From: Intestinimonas butyriciproducens
GTDB lineage: Bacteria > Bacillota > Clostridia > Oscillospirales > Oscillospiraceae
NCBI RefSeq assembly: GCF_004154955.1
Contig: NZ_CP011524.1
Span: 2,170,001 to 2,234,000 of the forward strand
Direction of reading: 5' to 3'
DNA: 64,000 bases
Part shown: one piece after another, positions 25,936-34,648 of the stretch
Layout of the letters: each line of letters opens with the position of its first letter
Numbering within the stretch: position 1 is the first letter of the stretch
The notes under the pieces: generated by a model
Told to the model about the DNA's origin: nothing
The model's input: the letters and a program-made list of their open reading frames with translations, nothing else
The model's database searches: none
Made by a program: the position numbers and the translations under genes

Positions 25936-26773
25936 ATCTTTCGCTCAGGCGGACGGCAAACGCCTCCGCCCGCTCCTGCTGTTCCGGCAGAAGAGGCACG
26001 GCAAAATCCGCCCCGTATTCGGCCTCCAGCACCAGCGTGGCCCGCCCTCTTGGGCCCGCCCGCCGCATCTCAGTCCCCGCCAGACGGTCCCACGCCAAAT
26101 AGACCGCCTCCACACCGTAAAAATCCATCCGGAGTCCCACCACGCCGCGGTCCATCTTTGCCAGAAAATACTCCGGCTTCTGCCTTCTTCGCAGGGCAGC
26201 CCCATAGCTCCGGCCTCGGAGCCACAGACTGTCCCGGATCTCTTCCCCAAACCGGTAGCACAGCTTTGCCATGTGGTACATGGCAAAGCTGTCCTCTCGG
26301 AGCCGCTCCAGCGCCTCCGTGGGGGGATGCGCCTGTCTGGGCCGGAAGTCTGGCGGATTCCCCAGCAGCAGATTCAGCACCGGAAGGAGTACATCCTCCT
26401 TCGTCTTGTTATATCGGAAGTCGACCTGTTTCTGGACGTGGTCCTGTCGTAGCGCCACCGCCGCACTGCACGCCAAGAGCCGCACTCCATATGTCAATTC
26501 CGTCACCTCTCCGCGCCGGATCAGTGTGCGCTCCAAGTGTCCCTCCCCGTCATCGCACAGGAGCAGTACCTCTTCCCCCAGCCATGCCGTCAGGTATTCC
26601 ATACCGGACACATGCTGGTGCAGTTTGGGGATATAGGTCACATGCTCCGGGGGCAGGCCCCGCATCCGCCACGAGTCCAGCGCGGGGCCAAAGCGGGCGG
26701 GCAGCTCCGGCCAGTCATAAATGCGCCGGGGCCAGGATGCAAGCGTCGGCCGTCCGTCCTCTCTGACTCCCAT
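25934..26773 (-). CDS. Hypothetical protein
   Basis: 279 aa, soluble, no signal peptide or membrane span, rich in Arg, Leu and Glu. I do not recognise a domain. Stretches that may help a search are RRIYDWPELPARFGPALDSW, GLPPEHVTYIPKLHQHVSG and RKPEYFLAKMDRG-like residues near 195. The codon pattern matches the GC-rich genome and the frame ends in a strong terminator, so it is probably real. The start is the first in-frame start codon; upstream signals are weak. Confidence 0.65.
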   Translation of the reverse strand: MGVREDGRPTLASWPRRIYDWPELPARFGPALDSWRMRGLPPEHVTYIPKLHQHVSGMEYLTAWLGEEVLLLCDDGEGHLERTLIRRGEVTELTYGVRLLACSAAVALRQDHVQKQVDFRYNKTKEDVLLPVLNLLLGNPPDFRPRQAHPPTEALERLREDSFAMYHMAKLCYRFGEEIRDSLWLRGRSYGAALRRRQKPEYFLAKMDRGVVGLRMDFYGVEAVYLAWDRLAGTEMRRAGPRGRATLVLEAEYGADFAVPLLPEQQERAEAFAVRLSER

Positions 26774-26839
26774 TTTTTCTCCTCCTCCCCCGGGACGGTA
26801 TGTGCAGCCACATCCATCCCCCAGGCAAGGCCCAGTATA

Positions 26840-26983
26840 TCACGCTTCGCGTAGAAAAGCGAGCCGCCGCGCCCAACTTCTCAGGTGCGGCGGTTTATCG
26901 GAAGCGGCTCCCGCCCCGCTCAGCCGTGAAGGATCATGCTGAAGACGCTCCACGGACTGCCGCTCCATAAAGTTCTCTTTCAT
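26840..26983 (-). CDS. Possible small protein (47 aa)
   Basis: The ATG at 26983 has AAGGGAG 8 bp upstream and opens a 47-codon frame (MKENFMERQSVERLQHDPSR at the start). Composition is basic with no recognisable motif. Only the ribosome site supports it. Confidence 0.25.
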   Translation of the reverse strand: MKENFMERQSVERLQHDPSRLSGAGAASDKPPHLRSWARRLAFLREA

Positions 26984-27018
26984 TTTTACGACTCCCTTCT
27001 GTCCTTGGACCCTTTTTC

Positions 27019-27273
27019 TCAAGCAGGGTCGCTCATTTTCATACTATAATCAGCAGTACGCAAATACAACTTTGCAATTTCTAACGACTTAAAAGGGAAA
27101 TTCCATCGTTGTAATCCACGATGGGGGTCATGTTCAATACAAATGTACCGCCCGCAAGTACCACAAATATATTGTGTGTGATTTTCTAAACAATCCAAAT
27201 GATTACTTCTCTCAAAATTGAAATGGGCGGGAAGCCATTTTAGGGCTTTCCCGCCTTGATTGCCCTTTAGCAA
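27019..27273 (-). pseudogene. Decayed conserved gene with a CxxC/Cys-His segment
   Basis: The open frame encodes a segment with HTQYICGTCGRYICIEHDP and WNFPFKSLEIAKLYLRTADY, which looks like a real conserved protein core. The frame remains open upstream (AIRIYRKIAKLARSP) to the hydrolase stop without a normal start codon or ribosome site, and it ends abruptly. I read this as the remains of a gene whose start and C-terminus are lost. The DNA is far richer in AT than the surrounding genome. No function is assigned. Confidence 0.5.
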
Positions 27274-27329
27274 AGGAGAGCGGGCCAGCTTTGCTATTTT
27301 TCTGTAAATCCTTATAGCTATGAAGTGAA

Positions 27330-27958
27330 TTAAGCATTCAATGAATAATATTCTGTTAGTATATTTGCTAAAATTTCCGGATTTTCCTCATTTACAACAT
27401 GGCCTGTATCCTCAATAATTTTCAATTCTGCACTTTTAATGTTTTGTGACAAATAATGCGCTGATTTTATGTTTGCGCTGTCTTTCTTTCCGCAAAGGAT
27501 TAGAGTGGGGCACTTAATATTTTTCACCCTATTACTGAAATCTAAGTTCTTCATGGTGTTTCCTAAAGCAAAAGTGTCCTTTTTATCAAATGCCATAGTT
27601 TCAAAAATAGATTTTGGTAAAAATCTGAAAATTATATTTTGAAAACTAAATGCTACCTTCGGGACTTTATGTGGCGTTCCGATTAAAACTAATGTTTTCA
27701 CTTTTTGCGGGAAATCCAAAGCAAAATTTAACGCCAAAATACCGCCTAATGAAAGACCGCATAAATGAATTTGTCCGTCAATTTCGTTGCAATATTTTAC
27801 AAATGGAGAATATAGATTTTCGTAATTTGCCTCTTTTCCTTTAAGGATGGAGGATAGATTTGGACATACAATATCTTCGTTGTTTGTCATATATGAAATT
27901 GTTTTATTCCAACTTGTTGCTTTGTGTCCTGGGCCGTGAACAAAATTTCTGTTGCCAT
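27330..27958 (-). pseudogene. Alpha/beta hydrolase gene with an N-terminal frameshift
   Basis: From 27890 down, the frame encodes an alpha/beta hydrolase: nucleophile elbow CGLSLGG, LVLIGTPHK, CPTLILCGKKD (Asp) and DTGHVVNEENP (His). Upstream in the same frame the sequence still reads FVHGPGHKATSWNKTISYM, the expected oxyanion-hole region, but without a start. The only good start is ATG at 27958, after AAAGGAG; it encodes MATEI in the adjacent frame. One extra T in the TTTT run (27942-27945) would join the two. So this is either a recent 1-nt deletion or a sequencing error in a homopolymer. AT-rich, probably acquired. Confidence 0.75.
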
Positions 27959-28069
27959 AGGTATCTCCTTTGAATTTTATATTTTATTTTTGGTAAGCTA
28001 CTTATTATCCCATGATTTGTAAAGGGTGCTAAACATTGCTCACGCAACAAGCCCTTGACAAACCATAGA

Positions 28070-28268
28070 CTAATAAGTTTTAGGATAATCAAGCAGAAAT
28101 GAAGTAGTATGATGTTTCACTGCATAGAAAAGACACTCTATTTCAAGTGCCAATTTTCCGTAATTCCGTATTTCTTTGTATAAGTCGTTAAATAAGGATC
28201 TTTTATTTGTTTCGCTGATAGATATAGTGTTTATGAGGATATTCTCGTTTTTTGCCTTTTTTAGTATG
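28070..28268 (-). other. AT-rich segment with a possible gene fragment
   Basis: The minus strand stays open for about 66 codons (ILINTISISETNKRSLFNDL, later LALEIECLFYAVKHH), unusual for DNA this AT-rich. It lies beyond the hydrogenase terminator and has no start codon or ribosome site. It may be a remnant of the same acquired segment as 27.0-28.0 kb. Confidence 0.3.
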
Positions 28269-28310
28269 AAAAAAGGGTCATCGTGGAACCTCCGTTCCAC
28301 GATGACCCTT
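28269..28310 (-). terminator. Terminator of the [FeFe] hydrogenase gene
   Basis: A 17-bp stem (AAGGGTCATCGTGGAAC and its complement), followed on the minus strand by six T. It lies 46 bp past the hydrogenase stop. Confidence 0.88.
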
Positions 28311-28355
28311 CTTTTTTGACTCATTTGTCGGCTGTAACATTGTCCGCGCCGCGGC

Positions 28356-29879
28356 TCAGTCCACCAGTTTGTCCAACTCCTTGATGTGCTCCGTCTCATT
28401 GGAGGTCTTGTGATTGGCCTGTTTCGCGTAGAGATTGACCGCCGTCTGGGACTTCTTGATCGGCTGCATGGTTCCGGCGCCCGCCACACAGCCGCCGGGA
28501 CATGCCATGCCCTCCAGCAGGTAGCCGGGATATTTCCCCGCAATGGCGGCACTGAGCATTTTGCGGCACTCCCGCAGGCCTTCGGCGCTGGTCACCTGGA
28601 TTTCCCGGTCAGGATGCCGCGCCTTGATGACATCCACCACCGCCTGAGCCACGCCGCCTGAGACCGCAAAGTTCCGTCCGTCGGCGGAGGCGTCGTTAAC
28701 GCCGTTGGGGTCCTCCTCAATGGTGGTAAGATCCAGATGCTTGGCGTCAAAAATCCCCGCCATCTCCTCAAAGGTGAGCACAAAGTCCACCTCGCTGCGC
28801 ACACTCTTGCGCATGGCCTCCAGCTTTTTGGCCGCGCAGGGCCCGATGAATACCACCTTGGCCTTTGGATGCTCATGCTTGATCAGGCGCGCGGTGAGGG
28901 TCATGGGTGTCAGGGCCATGGAGATGCAATTAGCATGGTCAGGAAAGAGTTTTTTTGCCATGGCGGACCAGGCCGGACAGCAAGAGGTCCCCATAAAGGG
29001 CAACTCGTCAGGGACCTCTTTGATGAAATCCTCAGCCTCCTGGGTGGCGCACAGGTCGGCGCCGATGGCCACCTCAAAGACGTCGGCAAAGCCCAACTGC
29101 TTCATGGCGGCCCGGAGCTTGCCCGGCGTCACTTTGGGACCGAACTGGCCCACAAAGGCGGGGGCCACCGCTGCGTAGACCCGTTCACCGGACTGCATGG
29201 CCCGGATGACCTGGAAGATCTGGGACTTATCCGCAATGGCGCCAAAGGGGCAGTTCACCAGACACATGCCGCAGGAGACGCATTTGTCATAGTCGATCTC
29301 CGCCTTGCCGTTGGCATCGGAATGGATCGCATCCACGCCGCAGGCCACGGCGCAGGGGCGCTGCTGGGTAATAATGGCGTTATAGGCGCACACCTCCGCG
29401 CAGCGACCGCACTTGATGCATTTCTCCTGATCGATATGGGAGCGGCCGTTGTAGCGGTCCAGCTTGATGGCGTCCTTGGGGCAGACCTCTTCACAGGGGT
29501 GCGCTAGGCAGCCTTGGCAGCCCTCCGTCACCAACAGGCGCTTTTCCGTACAGCCGTTGCAGGCAAATTTGATCACATTGATGAGCGGGGGCGTATAGTA
29601 GGTCTCAGGCTGATCCGCCGCCTCGATGTTGTCCGACAGAGGGGCATGTTCCGCCGCGCTCCGGCAGGGAAGGCCCATCGCCAACCGAAGCCGCTCCCCC
29701 ACGATGGCCCGCTCCAGGAACACATCGTTTCGAAAGTTGCCCACCTCGCCCGGAATGATCTTGTAAGGGAGGGCCTCGATCCTCTTATCCACCGGCCACT
29801 CAGTATGATAGGCCATTCGGGCGACCTCACGAAAGATCCTGTGCCGGATCTCCTGGATTCTGGTCTCTACACCTCGCAT
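28356..29879 (-). CDS. Monomeric [FeFe] hydrogenase, group B type
   Basis: 507 aa from ATG at 29879, with GGGGAAG upstream. The N-terminal region has several 4Fe-4S cysteine sets (CNGCTEKRLLVTEGCQGC, CEEVCP, CIKCGRCAEVC, CVSCGMCLVNCP). The H-cluster domain has TSCCPAW (L1), IGPCAAKK (L2) and EGMACPGGCVAGAG (L3). L2 lacks the MPC form of group A enzymes, which suggests group B. It interconverts protons and H2 with ferredoxin-type electrons in the cytoplasm, probably as a sink during fermentation. No maturases (HydEFG) are in the window. Confidence 0.9.
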   Translation of the reverse strand: MRGVETRIQEIRHRIFREVARMAYHTEWPVDKRIEALPYKIIPGEVGNFRNDVFLERAIVGERLRLAMGLPCRSAAEHAPLSDNIEAADQPETYYTPPLINVIKFACNGCTEKRLLVTEGCQGCLAHPCEEVCPKDAIKLDRYNGRSHIDQEKCIKCGRCAEVCAYNAIITQQRPCAVACGVDAIHSDANGKAEIDYDKCVSCGMCLVNCPFGAIADKSQIFQVIRAMQSGERVYAAVAPAFVGQFGPKVTPGKLRAAMKQLGFADVFEVAIGADLCATQEAEDFIKEVPDELPFMGTSCCPAWSAMAKKLFPDHANCISMALTPMTLTARLIKHEHPKAKVVFIGPCAAKKLEAMRKSVRSEVDFVLTFEEMAGIFDAKHLDLTTIEEDPNGVNDASADGRNFAVSGGVAQAVVDVIKARHPDREIQVTSAEGLRECRKMLSAAIAGKYPGYLLEGMACPGGCVAGAGTMQPIKKSQTAVNLYAKQANHKTSNETEHIKELDKLVD

Positions 29880-29916
29880 CTTCTTTCTTCCCCTTACCTT
29901 ATGAATTGGCACTACC

Positions 29917-29945
29917 AGCATACCGCAAATGCGCACGCCTGTAAA
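29917..29945 (-). promoter_or_regulatory. Promoter of the hydrogenase gene
   Basis: Minus strand -35 TTTACA (29940-29945), 17-bp spacer, -10 TATGCT (29917-29922). It is back-to-back with the cyclase-gene promoter. Confidence 0.7.
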
Positions 29946-29986
29946 GCATCAACTTGCTAAAATTTTTGGTATCGGCCTTGGTTTTC

Positions 29987-30015
29987 TTGTTAATTTCCGG
30001 CCCATATGCTACAAT
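29987..30015 (+). promoter_or_regulatory. Promoter of the cyclase-family gene
   Basis: Plus strand -35 TTGTTA (29987-29992), 17-bp spacer, -10 TACAAT (30010-30015), about 70 bp before the start codon. Confidence 0.65.
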
Positions 30016-30085
30016 TTTACTGCATCGCGGCGCGCTTATCCTTAGGATGCCGCAATTGTCCAATTTCAAACCAGGAGGTGAGCCT

Positions 30086-30733
30086 ATGCAGGTCGTCGAC
30101 CTCACCCATTTTCTTTCACAGGGTATGCCGGTCTACCCCGGTACGGAGGGCCCCAGATTCGAGTCGGCGAACACCTATGAAAGAGATGGTTTTCAGGAGA
30201 CACGCATGACCATGTACACCCACACCGGCACCCACGTGGACCCGCCGGCCCACCTGTTCCCTGGCGGCGCAACGCTGGACCGTCTCCCCATCACGCAGTT
30301 TGTCGGCACTGCTCTGGTCATCGACTGCACCGATCTGCGGGAGGGCGGCCGGATCGCCATGGATCGCGTTGAACGCCGCAGGGCCGATGCCGATATGGCT
30401 GAATTTCTCCTCTTCCGCACCGGCTGGGACCGATACTGGGGAGACCCGCGCTATTTTGGGGCCTATCCCTGCATCGGCGGCGACGTCGCGGAATACCTCG
30501 TCCAGAGCCGCAAAAAGGGGGTCGGCCTCGACACCATCGGCCTGGACCCTATTGCGGCGGCGGCCCTTCCCCTTCATAAGAAGGTGCTGGCGAACAATGC
30601 CTTTGTCATCATCGAAAATCTCACGAATCTGCACCTTGTGGGACACAGCCTCTTCACTCTCTGCGCCCTGCCTCTCAAGCATGTAGGAGCTGATGGCTCT
30701 CCCATTCGAGCCATCGGACTCATCGAGGATTGA
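30086..30733 (+). CDS. Cyclase family protein (kynurenine formamidase-like metal hydrolase)
   Basis: 215 aa from ATG at 30086 with a perfect CAGGAGGTGAG site. The metal-binding signature HTGTHVDPPAHL lies near residue 52, and LVGHSLFTLCALPL near the end. It starts VVDLTHFLSQGMPVYPGTEGP, as cyclase/formamidase proteins do. Family members hydrolyse N-formylkynurenine, isatin or related amides and lactones. The substrate here is open: no tryptophan-catabolism genes are adjacent. It converges on the lysine operon across a shared terminator. Confidence 0.88.
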   Translation: MQVVDLTHFLSQGMPVYPGTEGPRFESANTYERDGFQETRMTMYTHTGTHVDPPAHLFPGGATLDRLPITQFVGTALVIDCTDLREGGRIAMDRVERRRADADMAEFLLFRTGWDRYWGDPRYFGAYPCIGGDVAEYLVQSRKKGVGLDTIGLDPIAAAALPLHKKVLANNAFVIIENLTNLHLVGHSLFTLCALPLKHVGADGSPIRAIGLIED

Positions 30734-30748
30734 GCCTTCCCAAATACG

Positions 30749-30793
30749 AAAAAGACGCGCCGCCAGCATATGCTGGCGGCGCGTCTTTTTCTG
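30749..30793. terminator. Bidirectional terminator between the cyclase gene and kamE
   Basis: A perfect palindromic stem AAAGACGCGCCGCCAGCA/TGCTGGCGGCGCGTCTTT with A5 on one side and T5 on the other. It ends the cyclase gene (plus) and the lysine operon (minus). Confidence 0.9.
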
Positions 30794-30859
30794 CCTGATG
30801 ATCGTCGCGGAGGGCATGCGTCTTTTTCCTTACATTATAATAAGGGAGGGTAACGGCAC

Positions 30860-31651
30860 TTACTCCTTGCCCATCCGGCGGGCCATTTCCTTCACAGCGA
30901 AGGTGATGACGTCACCGGCGTAGGTGCCCGCGCCGAAGCCGGCGTCAAAGCCCAGCTCCTTGGCCAGCGCGTGGGTAATGCGTGCGCCGCCACAGCACAG
31001 GATCATCTTGTCACGGACGCCCTCGGCCTCGGCCAGCTCGATGAACTCCGTCATGTTCTTGATGTGGACATCCTTCTGGGTGACGGTCTGAGAGATCAGG
31101 GCCACATCAGCGTGAAGCTCCTGACACTTCTGGAGGAACTCCTCGTTGGGGACCTGAGAGCCGAGGTTATAAGCCTCGATCATCTCGTACCGCTCCAGGC
31201 CGTAATGGCCGGCAAAGCCCTTCCGGTTCATGATGGCGTCGATGCCCACGGTATGGGCATCGGTGCCGGTGGAGGCGCCCACCACCACGATCTTACGGCC
31301 GATGTGCTCCCGGATATATTCGTTGGTCTCCTCCATCTCCATGGCTTCATCGGCCACGGTGAGGACCTCGATCTCGTTGTAGTTGACGCTGTGGGTCACT
31401 GCGCCGTAGACCACATAGAAGGTAAAGGTCTCATCCAGCTTCTGGTGCAGGGCCACGTTGGGGTCGGCGATCCCCATCTTCTGGGCCATCTGCACGGCAG
31501 CGGCCTGTCCCTTAGCGTCGTCCTTAACAGGCAGGGTGAAGGACATCTGCACCTTGCCGTCGTTCATGGTGTCGCCATAGGGGCGCAGCTTGGTGAGATC
31601 CAGGGTGGTGTCCAGGTCTTTGTCTCTGATTTGATACAGTCCGGAACTCAT
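30860..31651 (-). CDS. kamE: Lysine 5,6-aminomutase beta subunit
   Basis: 263 aa. It contains the base-off cobalamin motif TDAHTVG, with His133 as lower cobalt ligand, and MNRKG, with Lys144, the residue known to hold PLP as internal aldimine in the clostridial enzyme. Numbering agrees with the characterised protein, which supports the start. The Rossmann-like C-terminal part (DVALISQTVTQKDVHIKNM) completes the B12 domain. With KamD it moves the epsilon-amino group of beta-lysine (or D-lysine) to C5. Its ATG overlaps the kamD stop (ATGA). Last gene of the operon. Confidence 0.97.
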   Translation of the reverse strand: MSSGLYQIRDKDLDTTLDLTKLRPYGDTMNDGKVQMSFTLPVKDDAKGQAAAVQMAQKMGIADPNVALHQKLDETFTFYVVYGAVTHSVNYNEIEVLTVADEAMEMEETNEYIREHIGRKIVVVGASTGTDAHTVGIDAIMNRKGFAGHYGLERYEMIEAYNLGSQVPNEEFLQKCQELHADVALISQTVTQKDVHIKNMTEFIELAEAEGVRDKMILCCGGARITHALAKELGFDAGFGAGTYAGDVITFAVKEMARRMGKE

Positions 31652-33213
31652 TTGGAAGCGCCTCCTTTCATCATGGGCTCCATGAAGGGATTGCGGTACC
31701 CGGGCGCCTTCTGGAACACGCCATCCAGGCCCTTGCCGCCGTCGCGGGGCCGCTTGATGTCGGCAAAAATGCCCTTCTCCAGCGTCTCAAAAATGCCGAG
31801 CTGCTCGATGTCCCCCAGCAGATTGGTGGCCTTGGTGAGGACCTCGTTGGCACGGGTCTGCATAATACCGCCCTCTTTGAAGACGATCTCGCTTCCCAGG
31901 TCCTTCATGGTGCGGAAGATATACTGGGCGTTCTGAATGGCCAGGAAACGGTCGGAGAGGAAGGGCGTATGGATGGCCTCGGTCATCATGCCCAGCAGAT
32001 GGATCTTCTGGTCGGTGAGGATGGTGACGATATTGAAGAGGGCATCCTGCACATGGCCGCGGAAGATGTTGCCCGTCATAAACTTCGTGGGGGGCATGTA
32101 CTTCAGGGGAGCCTTGGGGAAGATCTCCCGGGCCATCTCGGCCTGCGCCAGCTCATAGAGGAAGCCGTTCTCCACATCGGGATCGATCTCAAAGGCGTGG
32201 CCCAGGCCCATCTGCTCCTCGGGTAGGCCGGCACGGAGGGCAAATGCCTCGTTGAGGAACTGGGAGGCCAGCACGGTATGCGCCTCCTCCACGGCGTCGG
32301 CCGTCGTGAGGTAGTTGTCCTCGCCGGTGTTGATGACCACGCCGGCATAGGCGTTGATCGCACGGGAGAAGGACTGGTCCACCAAGGTCCGCTGCATATT
32401 GATGTCGCGGAACAGAATGCCGTACAGGGCGTCGTTCAGCATCACATCCAAACCCTCGAAGGCACCCATGGCGGCGATCTCGGGCATACAGAGGCCGGAG
32501 CAGTAGTTGCACAGGCGGATGTAGTGACCCAGCTCCTCGCCTACCTTGTCCAAGGCATCCCGCATCAGGCGGAAGTTTTCCTGGGTGGCGTAAGTGCCGC
32601 CGAAGCCCTCGGTGGTGGCGCCGTAGGGCACGTAGTCCAGCAGGGACTGGCCGGTGGTCCGGATGACGGCGATGACATCGGCGCCCTGACGGGCGGCGGC
32701 GGTGGCCTGCACGATATCCTCATAGATATTGCCGGTGGCCACGATCAGGTAGATCCAGGGGCCCTCTTTATCCCCGTACTTGGCCAGCAGCTCCTCACGG
32801 CGGTTGCGGCGGGCGGCGATCTTCTTCAGGCTCTCCTGCACCACGGGCTCGATGGCTTTGTCGATCTCAGCGTCGGAGTGGGTGGGCAGCGTGGTGAGGT
32901 CCAGGGACCCGTCGGCCACGGCCTCGGCAATCTCCTGGGTGGACTTGCCGGTCTCCACCATCGCATTTCCGATCCAGAACGTCACACCCTGTCCCAGCGC
33001 GCCCTTGCCGGTGAGATGCTCCACCACCACGTTGGGCAGCGGCACCTCAAAGGAGTTGACGCCGTCGATGCCCAGCAGCCGGCACACGGTACGCTCCACG
33101 GCCACGGTGGTATGGCGGTCAATAAAGCGCTGCGTGTCATCGGCCACCTTGGAAGCATGGTTACGGGCCTGCTCCACAAGGTCAAAGTTCAAATTGAGCT
33201 TGGATTCCAACAC
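31648..33213 (-). CDS. kamD: Lysine 5,6-aminomutase alpha subunit
   Basis: 521 aa, family length, from GTG at 33213. The sequence (LGIDGVNSFEVPLPNVVVEHL, GQGVTFWIGNAMVETGKS, LRAGLPEEQMGLGHAFEIDP) is that of the TIM-barrel alpha subunit, which binds substrate and the 5'-deoxyadenosyl moiety. Product: (3S,5S)-3,5-diaminohexanoate from L-beta-lysine. It is separated from kamA by 91 bp containing a strong hairpin, and is coupled to kamE by a 4-bp overlap. Confidence 0.97.
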   Translation of the reverse strand: MLESKLNLNFDLVEQARNHASKVADDTQRFIDRHTTVAVERTVCRLLGIDGVNSFEVPLPNVVVEHLTGKGALGQGVTFWIGNAMVETGKSTQEIAEAVADGSLDLTTLPTHSDAEIDKAIEPVVQESLKKIAARRNRREELLAKYGDKEGPWIYLIVATGNIYEDIVQATAAARQGADVIAVIRTTGQSLLDYVPYGATTEGFGGTYATQENFRLMRDALDKVGEELGHYIRLCNYCSGLCMPEIAAMGAFEGLDVMLNDALYGILFRDINMQRTLVDQSFSRAINAYAGVVINTGEDNYLTTADAVEEAHTVLASQFLNEAFALRAGLPEEQMGLGHAFEIDPDVENGFLYELAQAEMAREIFPKAPLKYMPPTKFMTGNIFRGHVQDALFNIVTILTDQKIHLLGMMTEAIHTPFLSDRFLAIQNAQYIFRTMKDLGSEIVFKEGGIMQTRANEVLTKATNLLGDIEQLGIFETLEKGIFADIKRPRDGGKGLDGVFQKAPGYRNPFMEPMMKGGASK

Positions 33214-33255
33214 ATATCACTTCCATTCCATATATTTTTTACGCGGAAGGCGGGG

Positions 33256-33289
33256 AAAACGGATCGCCGCGCCGCAGCGCGGCGATCCG
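33256..33289 (-). terminator. Intercistronic hairpin between kamA and kamD
   Basis: A perfect 13-bp GC-rich stem (33260-33272 with 33277-33289, loop CGCA), followed on the minus strand by only four T. Better read as an attenuator or RNA stabiliser than a full stop, since kamD and kamE are needed for the same pathway. Confidence 0.6.
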
Positions 33290-33304
33290 CCCTTTTCCCG
33301 ATGC

Positions 33305-34576
33305 TTAGTGTTCTTCTCTCTTGTGGCGCTCCAGGTTGGCGGGCTCCATGGAGAGGGCCTGGCCGCGCTCGAGGCCGGCGACGCCCATCAGCTCCACCTT
33401 GCGCTTGCCCTCGCGCTCAGCCTTGCAGTACTCGCACTGGCAGGTCTCCTCATAGTGCTCGGGCTCAGTGTAAGTGGTGATGACGCCCTCGTAGTTGCGG
33501 AGGATGACCTTATGCGGAGTCTGGGAGATGACATACTGCGGCATGACGGGAGTCTTGCCGCCGCCGCCCGGGGCGTCCACCACGAAGGTGGGCACACAGT
33601 AACCGGAGGTGTGGCCGCGGAGGGCCTCAATAATCTCGATGCCCTTAGAGACGGGAGTACGGAAGTGCTCCAGACCCATGGACAGGTCGCACTGATAGAT
33701 GTAGTAGGGACGCACGCGCATCTCGACCAACTGGTTGACCAGTTTCTTCATGGTAAAGACACAGTCGTTCACCCCGGCCAGCAGCACGGACTGGTTGCCC
33801 AGAGGCACGCCGGCATCGGCCAGCATGGCGCAGGCCTTCTGCGCCTCGGCGGTGATCTCCTGGGGATGGTTGAAGTGGGTGTTCAGCCAAATGGGATGAT
33901 ACTTCTTGAGCATGGCACACAGCTCGGGCGTGATGCGCTGGGGGCACACCACAGGAGTACGGGACCCCAGACGGACGATCTCCACATGGTCGATCTCACG
34001 CAGACGGGAGATGATGTACTCCAGCATATCGTCGGAGAGCATCAGCACGTCGCCGCCGGAGAGGAGAACGTCGCGGACGGTGGGCGTATTGCGGATATAC
34101 TCGATACACTTGTCGATCTGCTCCACAGGCACACTGGTGTCGTGCTGACCAGCAAAGCGGCGGCGGGTGCAGTGACGGCAGTACATGGAGCACTGGTCGG
34201 TGGTCAGCAGCAGCACGCGGTCAGGATAGCGGTGGGTGAGCCCGGGCACAGGGGAGTCGGAATCCTCGTGCAGAGGGTCCAGCAGGTCGGCGCAGGACTG
34301 ATGCAACTCCTTGGCGGTGGGGATGGCCTGCTTACGCACGGGGTCATGGGGATCGTTGGGGTCGATCAGAGAGAGGTAATAGGGGGTGATGGCCATACGC
34401 AGGGTGCCCAGGCAAGCCTTGACGCCCTCCTCCTCCTCGGGGGTCAGCTCGATGTACTTTTTCAGGTCCTCCAGGGTCTCGGCCCGGTTGGCGACCTGCC
34501 AGTGCCAATCGTTCCAGTCGGCGTCGGACACGTTGGGGAACAGCTGTTTACGGCGAGACTCGTTGGTAAACTTCAT
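33305..34576 (-). CDS. kamA: L-lysine 2,3-aminomutase
   Basis: 423 aa. Radical SAM motif CSMYCRHC (Cys129, 133, 136), PLP lysine in PGGGGKTPVMP near residue 341, and a C-terminal cysteine set (CQCEYCKAE) that binds zinc in the clostridial enzyme. It converts L-lysine to L-beta-lysine using a 4Fe-4S cluster, SAM and PLP, the first step of lysine fermentation. The full length with the C-terminal zinc site and the operon context argue for true KamA rather than the EpmB-like or AblA paralogues. Confidence 0.97.
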   Translation of the reverse strand: MKFTNESRRKQLFPNVSDADWNDWHWQVANRAETLEDLKKYIELTPEEEEGVKACLGTLRMAITPYYLSLIDPNDPHDPVRKQAIPTAKELHQSCADLLDPLHEDSDSPVPGLTHRYPDRVLLLTTDQCSMYCRHCTRRRFAGQHDTSVPVEQIDKCIEYIRNTPTVRDVLLSGGDVLMLSDDMLEYIISRLREIDHVEIVRLGSRTPVVCPQRITPELCAMLKKYHPIWLNTHFNHPQEITAEAQKACAMLADAGVPLGNQSVLLAGVNDCVFTMKKLVNQLVEMRVRPYYIYQCDLSMGLEHFRTPVSKGIEIIEALRGHTSGYCVPTFVVDAPGGGGKTPVMPQYVISQTPHKVILRNYEGVITTYTEPEHYEETCQCEYCKAEREGKRKVELMGVAGLERGQALSMEPANLERHKREEH

Positions 34577-34648
34577 GGTAAGTAAACCCCTTTCATGACT
34601 CAGGCCGCTATGGCCTGCAATTCCAAAATCAAGAGATTGGATCCCGTC

